This document shows, piece by piece, positions 1-14,000 of a stretch of 64,000 bases of DNA. The notes beneath the pieces are model-generated. The model searched no databases. It was not told where the DNA came from and worked only from the letters and a program-made list of their open reading frames with translations. Origin of the DNA: Patagioenas fasciata (Eukaryota > Chordata > Aves > Columbiformes > Columbidae); contig NC_092526.1 in assembly GCF_037038585.1 (NCBI RefSeq), forward strand, positions 34,919,501 to 34,983,500, in the 5' to 3' direction. The position numbers were made by a program, and so were the translations under genes. How positions within the stretch are numbered: the first letter of the stretch is position 1; every line of letters starts with the position of its first letter.

Positions 1-3000
1 TGTCCATTATGAGACTGGATAGAAGGTTTTGCTCATTTATGAGCAGCTTTGTCCTGTACCAGGTAGTGTTAAGTTTCACTAGGTATTGCTAAGCTTGTTG
101 GTACCTTGGTGGAGCAGAACGCTCCAGTGAAAGACTGGGTGATTGCTGCGCTTTGATACAGCTAGCAGATTTTGCAATGCTCTCAGTTACCTTTGGAGGT
201 TGAATAAATGGAGCTATCCTGCCATTTTATGTGCTTAGATTATTTTAATCTATGCAACATACCAGGATGTTTTGTCCTTAATATTCAGCATTTTGTGGAG
301 GGTTGCTATAAACTCTGTTTACCACAGGATCTGTGTGGAATCACTATCTGGTCTAGGCTTGCCCAATTATATGCTTTATCTTAAAGCCTTTATAGCACAA
401 GGCTCTTGTTGTGAACCAGATAAAGACTCCACTACCTCTTTGAAGACCTTAAACTTCAATCAATGCAGAACTGGACGTTCAAACTTTGCGTAGAGGCAGT
501 GAGAATTGTAAAGCTGGTGTGTTTTGTAGCTGCAGTGAAAGAGCCAAAGTATAGATTTGGCTGTAGGTGTCTGCAGGGCAGTGGGGGCAAGACACCTTGA
601 AGAAATGTCAGTAATCCATTGAGCCTTGGAAAATCTGGCACTCTTTGAAAGAGTGGCAATTGTAAAGAAGGGCCCCTTCTAATAGCCTTACCCTTATTCA
701 GGAATAGTTGTCTAAAATTAGTCCAGACCTGATATTATTTAACTCTCCATTCTTGATCTTTGCTATGCGTTAGGAAGCACAGCAGTTTGTGCAGAATTCA
801 GTAAATGAGCATTTAAAATCTCTCTTTGGCTTAAAAACCCAGTTACCTTCAGCCTTGCCCTATCTTCATTTTAAAGTTTGAGTTCAGAGACTTACTGTAT
901 GGTTTAATGGCCTGGAGGTAAATTTAAATCAGACAGCTTATTTACTTACAGGCCAAGTCTGCCCTCAGGCAGACCAAGACCAAGCCTAAAGGTCTTAATG
1001 CTTGGTGTTGCAGGCAGGGAGGTTAGTACCAGGAAAATTCTTTCTCCCGTTTTTTGTGGTTTTATTTCTAGTCTGTTCTTCTCCAACAGTTTTCTGACCA
1101 GTCTCACTCACGCTGAACAGTAGCTGTTTTTGGGACAGGTGCCATTCCTGCGTCGTGCTGATCTTGCTGGAAGTGGTGCCTGTGGTTTCTGGCCAGCCCA
1201 TCGAATAGTGGGACTGGTGAGGCTTGTTTCTTGCTGTCTCCACAGTGGTTTTGTCAGGTCTGTGTCTGTATATTCTGTTTCTGGTTTCCCCTTTTTTCCC
1301 TTGGTTTCCTGATTAAGAGGGTCCCGTGTCAGATAACATTTTCACACTCTGACATGCCCACATCAATTGTCCCTGTCTGTCACTCTCACAGAGCTGTTGC
1401 AAATTATTTCCCTCCCTTGTCATTCCTACATCAAAGCCTCCTTTACCAATTCCCCCACTCTACTGCAAAAATACCTTTGCCTCAGTGGTGGATCCTGTCT
1501 CTCCCACACAGAACCTCATGTGCAAATAGTGTGCCATGGTCATAGATACCAAAACCAAGACCAGCTCAGCAACCAGTTGTTGACCTGTATTGGAGCTATC
1601 TCGTCAGTCCATCATGTGGCCCAGATCTGTGACTTGAAGGCACATTTACCTCCTCTTCAACCCTGAGGGCGGTGAACCTTCTCTGTGAAAGTCTCTTCTA
1701 GATGTAGAAGTAACTACAATGATAAGAAACATCAGGAGAGCAACAAAGTGAACTGTGTTGCCTATGAGAACATAGCTGACAAGTATTTTGTTTAGTGTTT
1801 TGGGTTTTTTTTTAACTGTGAGGATATTTTCCTTCTCTCAGCCCTTTTGATTGTCCTGAGATGGTGCCTTCTTCAGTATTGCTGCTGTATTGTGAGACTG
1901 CTTTCTTCAGGGAATGCTTCTTGTTGGGACCAAGGTTGACAGCAGCACAGAAACCAGAGAGCTGCTCCCATCTTCACTGTGGGTTTAAGATGGACTGGGG
2001 TGGGTACAACACAGAATAAATATATCAGGCTTAAACCTTCTTGCTGTTAGGAGGAAAATTCTGGTCCTGGGATTTTGAGTGATCTTTCACCGTGTAAATA
2101 TAGTATATTGGAGAAAGAATGAGTGAATGCTTTGTACTGGTGACTTGCTAAAGCTGTGCTGCAAGAAAGGCAACTATGACCGAAATGTGAGAAAATACAA
2201 ACCTAAACAGAAATGTGTACTGTGTATGCAATACCAGTGCATTCTAGGGAGACATTTATTATTGTTCAGACCAGGGAGAGTAAGAGGGATGTTTCTGGTC
2301 CCCTTTTTTGCTGGTTGTGACTGCAACTAGAGATGCTGGTTTTGGTGAAATTGTTGCTTTGCATTCTTTTCCACTCGTGCATGTGAAGTCCAGGGGATGT
2401 CTCAGAAGCAGCAATGTCTGTAGAAGCTCTCCAGAAGTGTAAATACAGACAGGTTTGTGTACTTTGTGCTTGACCTTAGACTTATGCTGTTCTTCCCCTT
2501 AAAGTCTGTCAAATCTGCCCACCTCCCCAGATGCCAAGACCCTTATAGTCTTGGGAAAACAATTAAATGTATAAGTGGGTGCATCAATTTAATGGTTTAG
2601 TCTAAATTGCTTTTTTTTCATTATAATGCTACATGATGAAATTTATAAACTACAGCTATAAAGCATTGGCTGCTTAGTGTTTTTTTGAAGTACATAAGCT
2701 TGACAGCAGCAGCTGATTAATAATGAATTAAAATAATGGTCAATGAAAGAAATATACCTTTGCTAATCTATTAGTACTTGAAAGCTTCTTCATACATTTT
2801 CCATGAGTCTTTTCCTTGTAGAACTCTGAGAAAGTATATTTAGTGTTTACTTGGTTTCAACTGTGGTTTTTAGCGGATATTGACTGAAACAGCATCTTAA
2901 TCAGTCTGACCTCAGGGGATACTTTTCCATTGACTGTATCTCTTTATCTTCACCTTTCCCTGTGTGCTGAAATTCTTGTCAGAGCTGCCAGCTCTGTCAA

Positions 3001-5100
3001 GATTTCCTTTAGTGCTTCTTATTTTAGGACTCTTTTTAGCTCAAAACTTTTCTGAACATTGCCATCTTGGTGAGCAGTATGTTTTCATGGAAGCAGTTTC
3101 CTACCATCCTCTTACTTCTCTCACTTTCAGCAGCAGCTGTGCTAAGAATAAAATACTGAGTGATGCAAAGCATTTTAGGGGGTTTGAGGGGCCAGGTCTT
3201 TTGTGTGAAGACAACTCAAATGGGACAATTCAGTCAGGTTTTCCTATCTCAAATCTAGAGTGTGGCTATTCTTTTTTCCCCTGTGGTCTTGGCAAGAGTT
3301 CTTGCATCCTGTTTTGTCTTCTCTGCATTCCCTGCCACCTTTTTTATTTCTATGACTTCCTATTTCAGCAAGTTTGTTGAATCCATCGTTTTTTTAATTG
3401 CAAAACAAAGGTGTGCTTTGTTGTTTTTAGAAAACAAGTTGTTCAGAGTAATCTGGGGTGAGTGGCATAGCTGATTTGAGATGCTTGCAGCTCTGAAGGC
3501 CAATTCTGTAAGCAAAAGGCCACTGTAGAAACAAGGTATGGTGCTTCCTAAAGCAGGAGCTCACTAACCCAAAGGAAGTGTGAAGAGCAGTTTGTCAAGT
3601 CATCCCTTTCATCCCTTTCCTGGTTTGACTTGTGAAAGATGCAGGGCTCAACAGGCTGAACAGGGAGTTACTCTGATGTAAGTTTCCTTATGTATCAAGA
3701 GTCACCATATTGTGAATATGCTACTCGCAAGTGAGTTGTCTGTGTGCAATGTCCTCTTGTCACAGACAGAGCGTGTGATGCTGTGGTGAGGCTGTTGCAG
3801 TGCAGAGGTGGTTCATGGTCTGTGGTTGCATGGGAAACCTTAATGGGTGTCTGCCAGCATCTAAGAAATGAGTTTCTCTGCCTTAGAGAGCCTAATGTTG
3901 TTCTCTTTCTCTCCTGTGCATATCAGCCTCAGGTTAACTATAAATCCAGCTTCTTGCTTGTGTTCTGTCTCCAGTTATTGGAATCCTAGAGCATCCTGGG
4001 ACAGGTTAAGGCTTTCTACAAAAAATATCATGGAATTGCATCATTATACAGGAAGGCTTGAGACAGATGCAAATTAGAGTTCCTCCAAACAGTGGCTGAA
4101 TTAAAGAAAAATGATGAAGAAACACCGGAGGGTCTCTCACAGTCCCACTTGGTCTTTCACAACCACTGCATTTGCACCAGTGCTCTTTCCAACAGGCACT
4201 GCAGACTGGTGAGTGGATTTAGCCTGTGCCTGCCTCTCTTGTGTGCTGTTGGCTTTAGACAAAATGGACCCAGACTTCTCAGAGATCTGCAGGAATAGGG
4301 CAATGGACACAAGCTGGAACAAAGGAAATAGCAAGCAGACAGTAGGAAAAAAAAGTATTGGTCTGAGAGTGGTCAAACACAAGGAAAAAGGTCTTGAGAG
4401 GTTGGGGGTTTATGTTCTTTGAGATATTGAGCCGCTTGTAGTTCCATTCTTATTTACCTGGACCTCTAGAGGTACTTTCCCATGTATATGACTCAGATGC
4501 TATTATTTCCATGGATTAAAAGCATTTTACTCAAGGTAATGTATTTGGATATTTGATTAAGTAGACCTTTTATGAGTGGGTTAATCCAATGCCTATTGCT
4601 ATACTATTATCTGCATAGTGATGTGAAATTTGAATAGGTGTACAAGGTTTGCACAGTACAGCCAGGTTCCAGAGAACAGAGACTGAAATAGTCACAGGCA
4701 TGTGTTCATTTCAACTGAATACGATTAGATGACTTTGACAGCATATTTTAGTAATACATCTCTGTAAAAAAACAGAGGTGCTTCTCCACTGGAGCAGTTT
4801 ATCTTGATTATATTAAAATTTGTGGAAGCTTTTTCTTCGGTGTTACAGCTTGTCCTTGTGCCATATAGCTTTGATTTATGGGTACGATTTCAGTGCATGC
4901 AAAACAAACAAATAATATGCATGAAACCCCCTCAAAACTGGAAACTATATTGTTTAGCATGTCTTGGTTATGAACTTTACAACGGTGAGTGCTACCACTG
5001 ATTACTAAGGATAATTTTCTCAATCTTGCAACAATGTTACAATGAGCTTTAAAAAAAAATTAATGAACTTTTTATTTTCCTTAAACATTTCTGGGTATAT

Positions 5101-5301
5101 TCAAATATGCTTTATTATTCAAGCATGTACTTCCTTTTCAAGAAAGTTGTTTTGAGTAAATTCAGTTTTAATGCAGATGTGAAAAGAATTTCGTATTACT
5201 TCCAGGTTTTTGGTTTCTAATTTTGAAAGCTTTCGTTGCTGAGTCTGTATATCAAAGAACTGCTGGGTAAGTGCAGCAGCCTTCCCTGTGATTGCATTCA
5301 A
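5101..5301 (-). other. Possible terminal exon on the minus strand, unidentified
   Basis: Read on the minus strand, an acceptor-like ...aacccag is followed by 60 open codons (5301 down to 5122) rich in K, Q, E and L with a helical, coiled-coil-like composition. The TGA stop is at 5119-5121 and an AATAAA signal at 5111-5116 lies just beyond it. The peptide contains a KLSKLETKNLEV segment. Human HJURP, the head-to-head neighbour of TRPM8, ends in a similar ...LEKLETKSV, but the shared run is only KLETK and could be chance. No upstream exon could be linked with confidence. Confidence 0.2.
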
Positions 5302-7997
5302 CTGGGTTATTCTGGATTAATGCCCAGTTATATTTTGAGCCTAGTTAAACTGAAAGAAATCCATGTATTTGTAGCAAAGCTTGTGAGCATGCTGCACTGA
5401 AACTGGTGGGAGTGAGCCTTCAGCTTCATGTGTTTTAAGTTAAGGGTTGTTTGGTTTGGTTTTTTTCAACTGATCTGAAGTGTCGTAGGCTTTTCTCATA
5501 TCTCTGCTCTTTTATTTTTGAAGCTTGATGAACACTTTCTGAGAACATTTCCATCAAATTAAGTGCATAAAGGCCTGAGGTGCACAATGGCCTACTGACT
5601 CTGAACATTCATAACCTGAAAATTACGTAATTATTTTGAATTTATTTTATTTTTAAGGCTTTTACAGAAGGGATCTGAAAGTGTTCTGTTCATACCTATT
5701 AATATTTCACACCAAAATGCACTTTTATAGCATTCTGGGCTAACATGAGTATCAGAATGATTTCACCCGTTGTTCTCCAAATGCAATTCACTCTCGCATT
5801 TAAAGTACAAGTGTCTGAGTTTAGGAATCTAAATTGTTAAAAAGGATTTTAAAATCTTGTGAACAGCAGGGTAGGTAATAAGACAGGGCAGTACTACAGC
5901 TTTCTGCTCTGTCATAACCCAGCTTTCAGGGTCCCATAATACCAGGGCTCTGTACCTTTGCAAGGTCACATTTATATTTGTCTAGGAAACTGTCCTCTCT
6001 AAGTGAGACTAATGGGACACTCGGGCAAGTAAGAGGTAATTCTACTGGATTTGGACTCTGCCAATAATCTCTTTTTGAACAGTTCAAATACCTGTAATTG
6101 CCAAAATATTGCCATTTTGCACTAGGTTATGTTATCTTCAGTGTGCAATTTAGTTTGTCATTGTAGACTTGATAGAATATTCTGTTACATACCTTCAAAA
6201 GGCAAATGCCTAAAAAAAAAGGCAAAAAATTGCTTTTAGTAATTAAATGCTTGTGACTTGAGAAGCCAGATGGAAATATGCTATTCTACTAGGTTTTCCA
6301 TTCAAAGTGAGTAAGAATTACTAACGCTGGCTCTCTTTTATGAAACTGTCTTTATCTCCAGTGCACCTGCCTTCCTAAATACAGGAGGAAATGAGTAAGC
6401 AGCCTGTTCACAGAAACATCGCTGTTGAGCAGTTGTCTGCACAGAGAAGTGCCTTTGAAGCTTTCTTAATACCTTTAAAAACCCAAGTGACCTCTGCTAT
6501 CTGTGTGTTTGCTGCCCAAGTTGTACTGTAATCAGACTCATCACACCTGTGCTTTGGGGAGAATTCTGGTATGGTTTGAATAGTTTTGTTGACCATTCTT
6601 GGAATGAAGAATACTTTCTGCCAGTGTTCATTTTACTGAGCTTTAATGTAACCTGGAAGTTAGACCAACAAATTTCCTATATTTTCTGAAAAGAATGAGG
6701 GTTTTTATAGTGTGTGGTAAGTGCATCCCGGTGGTCCATACGCACCAAAATAGGAATTGGATCTCTTCGTTGCTGGAAAAGTGGAAGGGAAGGTCTTTCT
6801 TTGTCTTTTTGCTTGATTTAAAGAGTTTCCTCTGCTGTATTTCAATGCTTTTGTAGGGTGCCTGTTGCTAGAATATTGACCTGCCATCCATGTAGTAGCT
6901 TCAGATGTTCTCCTTAGCCAGAGCTGGAAATGGTAAAAGACACATACAGGCGACTTCTCACCTTTGAGAACAGCTGGGCGTTTAGGGAGCCAGGTGAGGT
7001 AGAGGGAAAAAAAAGAGCATGGAGTTGAAATAGCAGATTATTATCCTTATTTCTCCCCAGGTTTGTTGTGCTTGTGCTAATTCTGTTCAAGGTGCTTTTG
7101 TTGATAAGTGAGAAAATATTATTTCATAGGTCACACTTAATAATTTTCATTACTTTTGCCGCCTTGTTTTCTAACTCTGAGAAATGCAGTACCTGAGCTG
7201 GAAACATAATTAAACAAATTTGTCTTCCCCAGTGGTTATGAATGCCAAATCACAACATAAAAAGGGCAATGGGCTACATGAGCTCTTAACCCTGCTCAAG
7301 GTGAGTTTCTGCAGGTTAGATAAAAATGGAAAAAGTGGGTGGTTAGCATAAGTAATAAAAGGGGGTACGGAAGGCAGGTCATATACAGTAAACAAGCCTC
7401 TATGTGCAACCGCATCAGTGTCTGGTTCCTGTTTAGAAACAGGAATGGTGTTACCAGCTAGTAGCCAAAGCAAAATAAATCTGGAGGGATTTCTGAAAAA
7501 AAAAAAGTTCTTCATGAGCCTCTGTGTAGCACTTTGCTATAGCTTCTGTAATTAGTAAGTACCCTTGCAGTTCTACAGTGGTATTTGGCATTTTGTTCTT
7601 TCTAGTTCTCCATGGGGACAATTTAGACTAGGGGTGGACAGTGATTAGCACTTGACAAAATAAGTGTTTCACCTTTTTGCCCACCATGCCTTGATAGTGC
7701 TTCAAAACCCATCTTTGTTTTTCCTTGGACTCTTCTCTGAGTTTCAGGTGGGAACAGGTGACTCAACAATACTTTCCACCATTGAATTCTGTGGCGGCTG
7801 TGCTGTGAAATCCCACATGTGAACCACTGGTAAGGCATCATCTTTAAGCAATGGGTTAATAATGTGTGGCTCAAAGATCAGCCAAAACGATCTTGTTCCT
7901 AATAAGATTTTATGGCCAGTAGTGGTGATTTTAATGCTGTCAGCCCATGGCAGTCTCCTCGATGTTAAAAATATCTCTTGATGTGATTGAGACTAAC

Positions 7998-8022
7998 ATA
8001 ATAATAATAATAATAATAATAA
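7998..8022. repeat. (AAT)n microsatellite
   Basis: A simple trinucleotide array of about eight AAT units lies in the upstream flank and is followed by an A/C-rich stretch up to about 8085. No gene is associated with it. Confidence 0.9.
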
Positions 8023-11000
8023 AAGAAATCTAACAAAAAACAAACTAAGCCCCCAGAACAAAACAAAACCCCCCACAAAACAAATTTTCCAAGAGAATTA
8101 ATAAATTGGTTACCCTAATAGTTACACTTGTCAATTCTGCCTTCACCAACCAAAAAACACTCTTAAGCTTTTGTAGGTCCTGTATAGAAGGTGATTTACT
8201 GTTAACCACTGACATTGAACCCCATAGTACCTGATTTTCTGCAAAGCAGAGGCTGCAGGGTTCAGAAATTCCTGTAGCTCTTCAGGCACTACTTGCTTTA
8301 AAATTGCTTTCTTGGTTTATAGTTTTTTTTGAAAGGATCATAAGGTTTACTGGTGTGCAGAAGCATCTTTCTTCCTTCAAGTCTTTTCTGTTCTGGGCAC
8401 AATGGAAAATGTTTTCACGTCTATGTGAATTTCCATTTCTTAGTGATACAAGTGCTTGCTGTATTTTGATTTCTGCATAGGTAATGACACGGGTGATCTG
8501 AATGCTGAACCTGAGCATAAAAGGGCTCTTATTTAATTGATCTTAGAAATATAGCTCTTTGGCCAGGATTCGTAGTAACGCCTTTTCCGTTGCTCACAAG
8601 TATTTACCCCTATTTACTCCAAAACTAGAGTTATATACATTCTGTGAATTAGAAAAGACAGTGAATTCTGTGCAGTTTAGCGTATTCTCACTGAGATATC
8701 TCTGGAGACCAACCTGGTTTTGCTGGAATACAGTAAATATTAATGTATTTGTTATCACTTGGTATCATTACTGCAGGTTTGGAATACTTGCATGTGTTTT
8801 CTCAGATCAGGAACGCTGGGAAATGTGAATTACTGCCCATGGAGGAGCTCTTGTCTGTGGAAGACCCAGGTAGATTAAAAACTTCCTAATGCGTTCAGAG
8901 AGCATATCTGAATTATGCTGGTGGTGCCCACTCTCTAACTGTAGGTAAGGAGCGATTTGCTACTCTTAAAAACCATGAAGTGGCCCCAAAAATCTGCCTG
9001 AGCTCCTTTTTTTTTCATGTGTAGTAGAACCATGTAGAAGGGTTTGTTCCCCAGCTCTGCAGGTGCTTTTGAAAATGAATGATTGAGCTTCTGATTTATG
9101 TACTCGTTAGTTTGCCTTCTTGAGTGTTATCAGCCACACCGATTTCGCAGGGCAGTGACTGAGGTACTTAGTGCAGGTGTAAACCAGAATTAAGAGTCAT
9201 GTTCAGTGCTTCAGAAATTTTGATGCAGGGTCAAATTGCTACTGTCTGTTCCTGAAAATTATCTTCTTGTGAAGTCTGACAGAATATGTACACAAGTGGC
9301 TTAGGTCCCTCTCAGGATTAACTGTGAATCTTGAATATGTTTCTGTGTGTTTCTTAGGAGCAGTGGATAACTTGGATGAGTTATGTTTTGGGCTGAACAC
9401 ATGTGGTAGAGATGGGCAGGATGGTGGTCTCTCCTGACTTAAATAAAAGGTCCCAAGCTTATGTTGTTTTAAGAACAGTTTCTCTCATGGTTGGTGAACA
9501 TGTATCCTACATTGTTGGGTCCAGGTTGAGTGAGGAAATGAAATAAAACTTTTTACATCTATTTGGCAGCACATAGCAAATAAAATGCAGACTGCACAAT
9601 AGCCTCTAGTATTTTAAACTCTTAACTGTTATTTTGCTATTATCTTGAAGTAGACTTCATGTGGGAATAGGTCTGACAGGACAAGGGAAGTGGAGAGATG
9701 CGTATGAAATTACAGGCATTATGGCTTTAGATAAGACTTAGTTTTGCATGGTTATCTTGTGTTCCTAGTAACGTCTAATGTCTAGGCTTCTTCAGTCCAT
9801 TTGCTACTTATTTCATAGTTGAGCCAAATCTATATGCAAGCCAGGAAGGAAAGATCAATTGGAGCAATGAAGTGTATGGTAGCTGCCTGTTCCTACATCA
9901 TTAATTGCTGATGTGTGGTGTGTATTGTATGGCAGACACTCTTAGGTGCTGCAGTGTCAAGTTAAGCCCCTAAGTGAAAACTCAAGCAAACGTGGATGTG
10001 TATATGCTAAGGTAATGTGAGGTTTAAGGTAAATAAAACTGTCTCCATGACAGGAGGAAAGATTGCTCTGAGGCAGGCTGTTGGCTGGAAAAAATCCAGC
10101 TCTCTTCCTTTTGCCAGTGGCTCTTGGCAGAATGACTTGACTGAGTTGGTTGGGCTCCTGAAGCTGCAGGTCCTTGCAGAGCAGCAGTACCTGTTTCACC
10201 ATGGCTGGAGGGAAAGGTGCATCTGAGGCTTTTCACTCCTGCTCTTGCAAAAGCTACAGAAGTAGCTGCTTTTTTTTTTTTCTCCCCCGAGTTTGGTGGC
10301 TGTTCAGTCATATACAGATTCCTGTGTGCATCATTTCCTGTATTGGGCTTTTGAGGAGAGAAGAGCCTGGAGCTGGATAAGTAGAGGGAGCCAAGTGCAC
10401 GGCAACAGGTTCTTTGGTCTGGATGCTCTGGGATCACAGTTCAGAACATGTGTCTGCACACTTTGAAGACGCCCCTGATTAGCCAGAAATAACACTGTGA
10501 GCTTCTGACCATCAAAAAACTCAAAACGCCTTGGCTTTCTTTTAATTGTTGTGTTTTAGCAGCACCTCTTTAATTATAGCACATACTTGTTTTATATTGG
10601 GTCTTTCGAGCAGTATTGACTTAGTTCTTTCCATCTGCTACTCTCAGATTGCTTAAGGCTAAGAAGCTTCTGCCCTCTAGAGCTGCATGTATTTTCTCCT
10701 TGCATACTCATCCAGTTTGGTGCAAAGTCAAATGGGATTGTCGGGTGTACTGCTTGAGCTGGTGAGGTGGTGACGTCTGCCCAAAGTGGGTGATTAGAAG
10801 GATGTAGAAGGTTTTCCAGCAGCACGCCAGATGGCTCTGCATTCTGCCTGGAGAGTGGGCTGGGATTGATCTGGATCTCCAAGGAGTCACTGTGAATATC
10901 ACAGCAATATCAATGACTCTTATCAAAGTCAGCAGCAGAAGGCAAGAATAAAACCAGATTATTTTATGCCCATGAGTGTCAGACAGAAAATTAAGGAATT

Positions 11001-14000
11001 TAGGGTAAGATATTTGTTGAATCAAAATACCAGTTGTAAAATCCTGTTTCATTATCTTTTGATACATTTAAATCTGATCATTGATTCCCACAAACATTTT
11101 CTTCTATTTCTGGCTTTGTAACAGTGCTGTTGATTGCATAACTGTGGCTTCAGTGTTGTTAGCAGTTTCTGCAGTATACTGGCAGCAGATGGGACGGAAG
11201 TATCGCTGTTCTCTTCCAAATGACCTGTAACTCTTGTTTCCCGTGTCCTGCTAAAGCTATGCCTGCCTTAATTACTGGTGAATAAAGCTGTGCATTCTCT
11301 TGTTCTCTGTGCCCTCCCTTCAAAGGAAAGCGTGACACAGATGAAAAAGGTGGGGCTTTGCAAGCTGAAGTATATCAAAACGTTCGTCTTTGAGTCATGA
11401 TTTCAGTAGGATTGCTGGGGCGTATCCTGGAGACTTTGGTAAGTGCTTCACAGCGGTAGGTGATTAGACATTGGTTTTCTGTACTGAAGAGTGTATACTT
11501 TCAATATGCTGAAACTGAGGTGGCTGTGCATCTGAAGTTTGGCAACAGCCTTTTCTTTTTGGAAGCTTCCACATAAAATGTTAGTTGCTAGAATTATGCT
11601 ATGCAAATAGTGGTTGGATTTATCTGAAACCTTTGAGAATGGAAGCTGGTCTTGCTTATTCAGTATCAGTGAAGTTTTTAAAAGCTTATTGATTAAAGTC
11701 TCTTTAGAAGTAGTAATTTTTATCACTTTATTTTTTATTAGTTACTTGCAGGATGAAGATTTCTTTGGATTCTGCTCCTTCAAGTGCTGTGGAAGTCAGA
11801 GTAATAGTCTTATACTTTGGAGGATTATTCTGGTGTTTATCTAATGGTTATTATGCTCAAATGTGTTAGTTTAAGAATGTTATGCTTTAATGCACAGATC
11901 AGTGCTTTAAAACTGTCTTGCTATATATTTCATGGGTTGGAAATGTGCTAGAAACTCAACTGCGTTTGCCTGTTACATTAACTGCAGCTGTGTCACATCT
12001 TTTCAAGTATGTACAATTGCTGTGTTATTTCTGACGCTTATAGAGTTAAGCTTTGCCCACACTGTGGTATCAATGCAGCACTTCAAAACTTAAATTTATA
12101 AATACATCAAATGTTTTCAGGGGTCCTTTGCACTTTTTTCAGTTTGCAGCACATTAATTCTCCTCAATCATTTACAAAAGCAGTGAGACCAAGTTGAAAT
12201 ACTTCAGTGTTTTGAATGAATAATTTAATCTCCATGTTTCCTTTTAATTTTCTCTTTGTACAATTACATCCATAGTCACTTCTCTGGTGTTAACCTGCTA
12301 AACAAATCAACAAGTGAAGTAAAACTTTGCCAATGAGCATGTTGCATAGATCCAGACCAACATGTATTTATTCCCGTGGAACTTTTATCTTGAATTACAG
12401 CTTTAAAAGCATCTTTGTACCAAACATTGGTTGTATGAAATAAGAATTGTGTACTGGGTTATTAGGAAATACATCTCCTGATGCGCGGTTGACTTTCTTA
12501 CTCCCTTTAGGTGATGTGTGGTGGGGAATGTGTGTTAATTTTTAATAATGTTTTTAGGGACAATATTCTCAGCCATTCTTTTTTTTCTATGTAGTTACCG
12601 AGGCTAGCACTTGACAAGGGCAGGATGATTGCTTTGTGGCTGTAGCCATCTAAGTTCCTCTGGCAGCTTGTCTTTGTAGAAAAGGAACTGCAGGAGCTTC
12701 GATAGCTGCTGCTCTGCCTCTGCTTGTGCCTGGGAGCCATCCTTGCGCTAGATAAAATGTGCAAAGCTCACGTGCTGCCTGGAGAGGGAAGAACTAATAC
12801 TAAAATGTTCAAGGTGTTGAGTCAAACCTGTCATAACCCCAGCACCAAGCTCAGCTGTCTTTTAGTAGCTCACCCCATTTGGAAGTGCAGCGTGGGAGCT
12901 ACCACTCTTGTCTTGGTGGACTTTTTCTTTCCTGGGCTCTTCTTAATCTACTCTGAAGTCAGGGTCATGCAGGAAAGGGGGATGTTACCTGGAGGACCCT
13001 GGACTTGTTTCATGTTTAGATTGTTTGTGAGAAGCCAGGCAGGCCTATAGGTGGACAACAGATTGTCCTGTGCTTAAGGAAGGTAAAGCCAGACTGCGTT
13101 TGACCAGACTCCATAGCCAGACTATAAAGCAAGAACCACTGTGTTTGATCTTGTATCTGTTGGTGAATTGAGTAGTAGCTGAGTCCTGAAAGTTTCATGA
13201 GCAGAAATGGTAGTTTGACTGTTCTTGACTTCATTGAGTGCTTCACCTGCCTTGAAGGGTGCCGTTCCCTTTGGACCAGGAGGTCACTAGTGCAGGCACT
13301 TGCGACACTCTTGGGGTCCACAAGCATACAGATACTTGCAGAACCATTGAGCACTGGCTCAGCCCCTCTGCCTGCCCAGCACCCCAGCATTAAAAAATAT
13401 TATGTTAAGTAAATAGAGACTACAGTGATCAGGTGCAGGGCTCAGCTGGACAAGCCCACTGACTCCATTTCACATGCAAAGGGCCCCTTTTTGTCCCATC
13501 TTTGGCCTATTCCTCCTCTGTTCTACCTTGTCTGCCTTCCCCTTCTCAGCTGATAGGGTTCCACTGGCCCCATCCAACATCCTTGAATCTTGGGTTTGCA
13601 CCTTTATCAGCCACAGAATGCCAGTTTGTATGATGTGTCTTGCTAACCCACCAATTACTGTGATGACAAGATGTTTTTTCTTGTGTTTGTCTATTACATT
13701 TACCTGCCAGGTTTGAACCTCTGTATAATTTTTGTATGGCTTCCCTTTTTTTCCTTAGTATCCCATTTGACAAACCTGCCCCATCAGATAATGTCTCTGG
13801 AATAGACATTGCTGCATTCAATACACCCTTATCAATTAGTATGGTTGACCAGATTTAGGTCTCATCACTCCCTCTGTTACTGCCTGTCAATCAGGTTTTC
13901 CTGTCTTTTTTTTTTTTTTTCTTGTTTATGACTTCCTTTTTTTCTTATCCTTTTTTGCATAGAAAAGGTCCTTGAGCACAACATTTAAGGAAATAGATGC

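Noticed and set aside
7744..7920. Possible HJURP Scm3-domain remnant (LPVVHM resembling TPVVQM)
   Set aside because: Only a few residues match, and a second weak HJURP-like patch (RRKY near 10.69 kb) lies in the wrong order for a minus-strand gene. Not enough to name the gene.
10024..10437. 137-codon minus-strand ORF
   Set aside because: Low-complexity Ser/Lys/Gln composition, includes a run of Lys from a poly-T tract, and no family resemblance.
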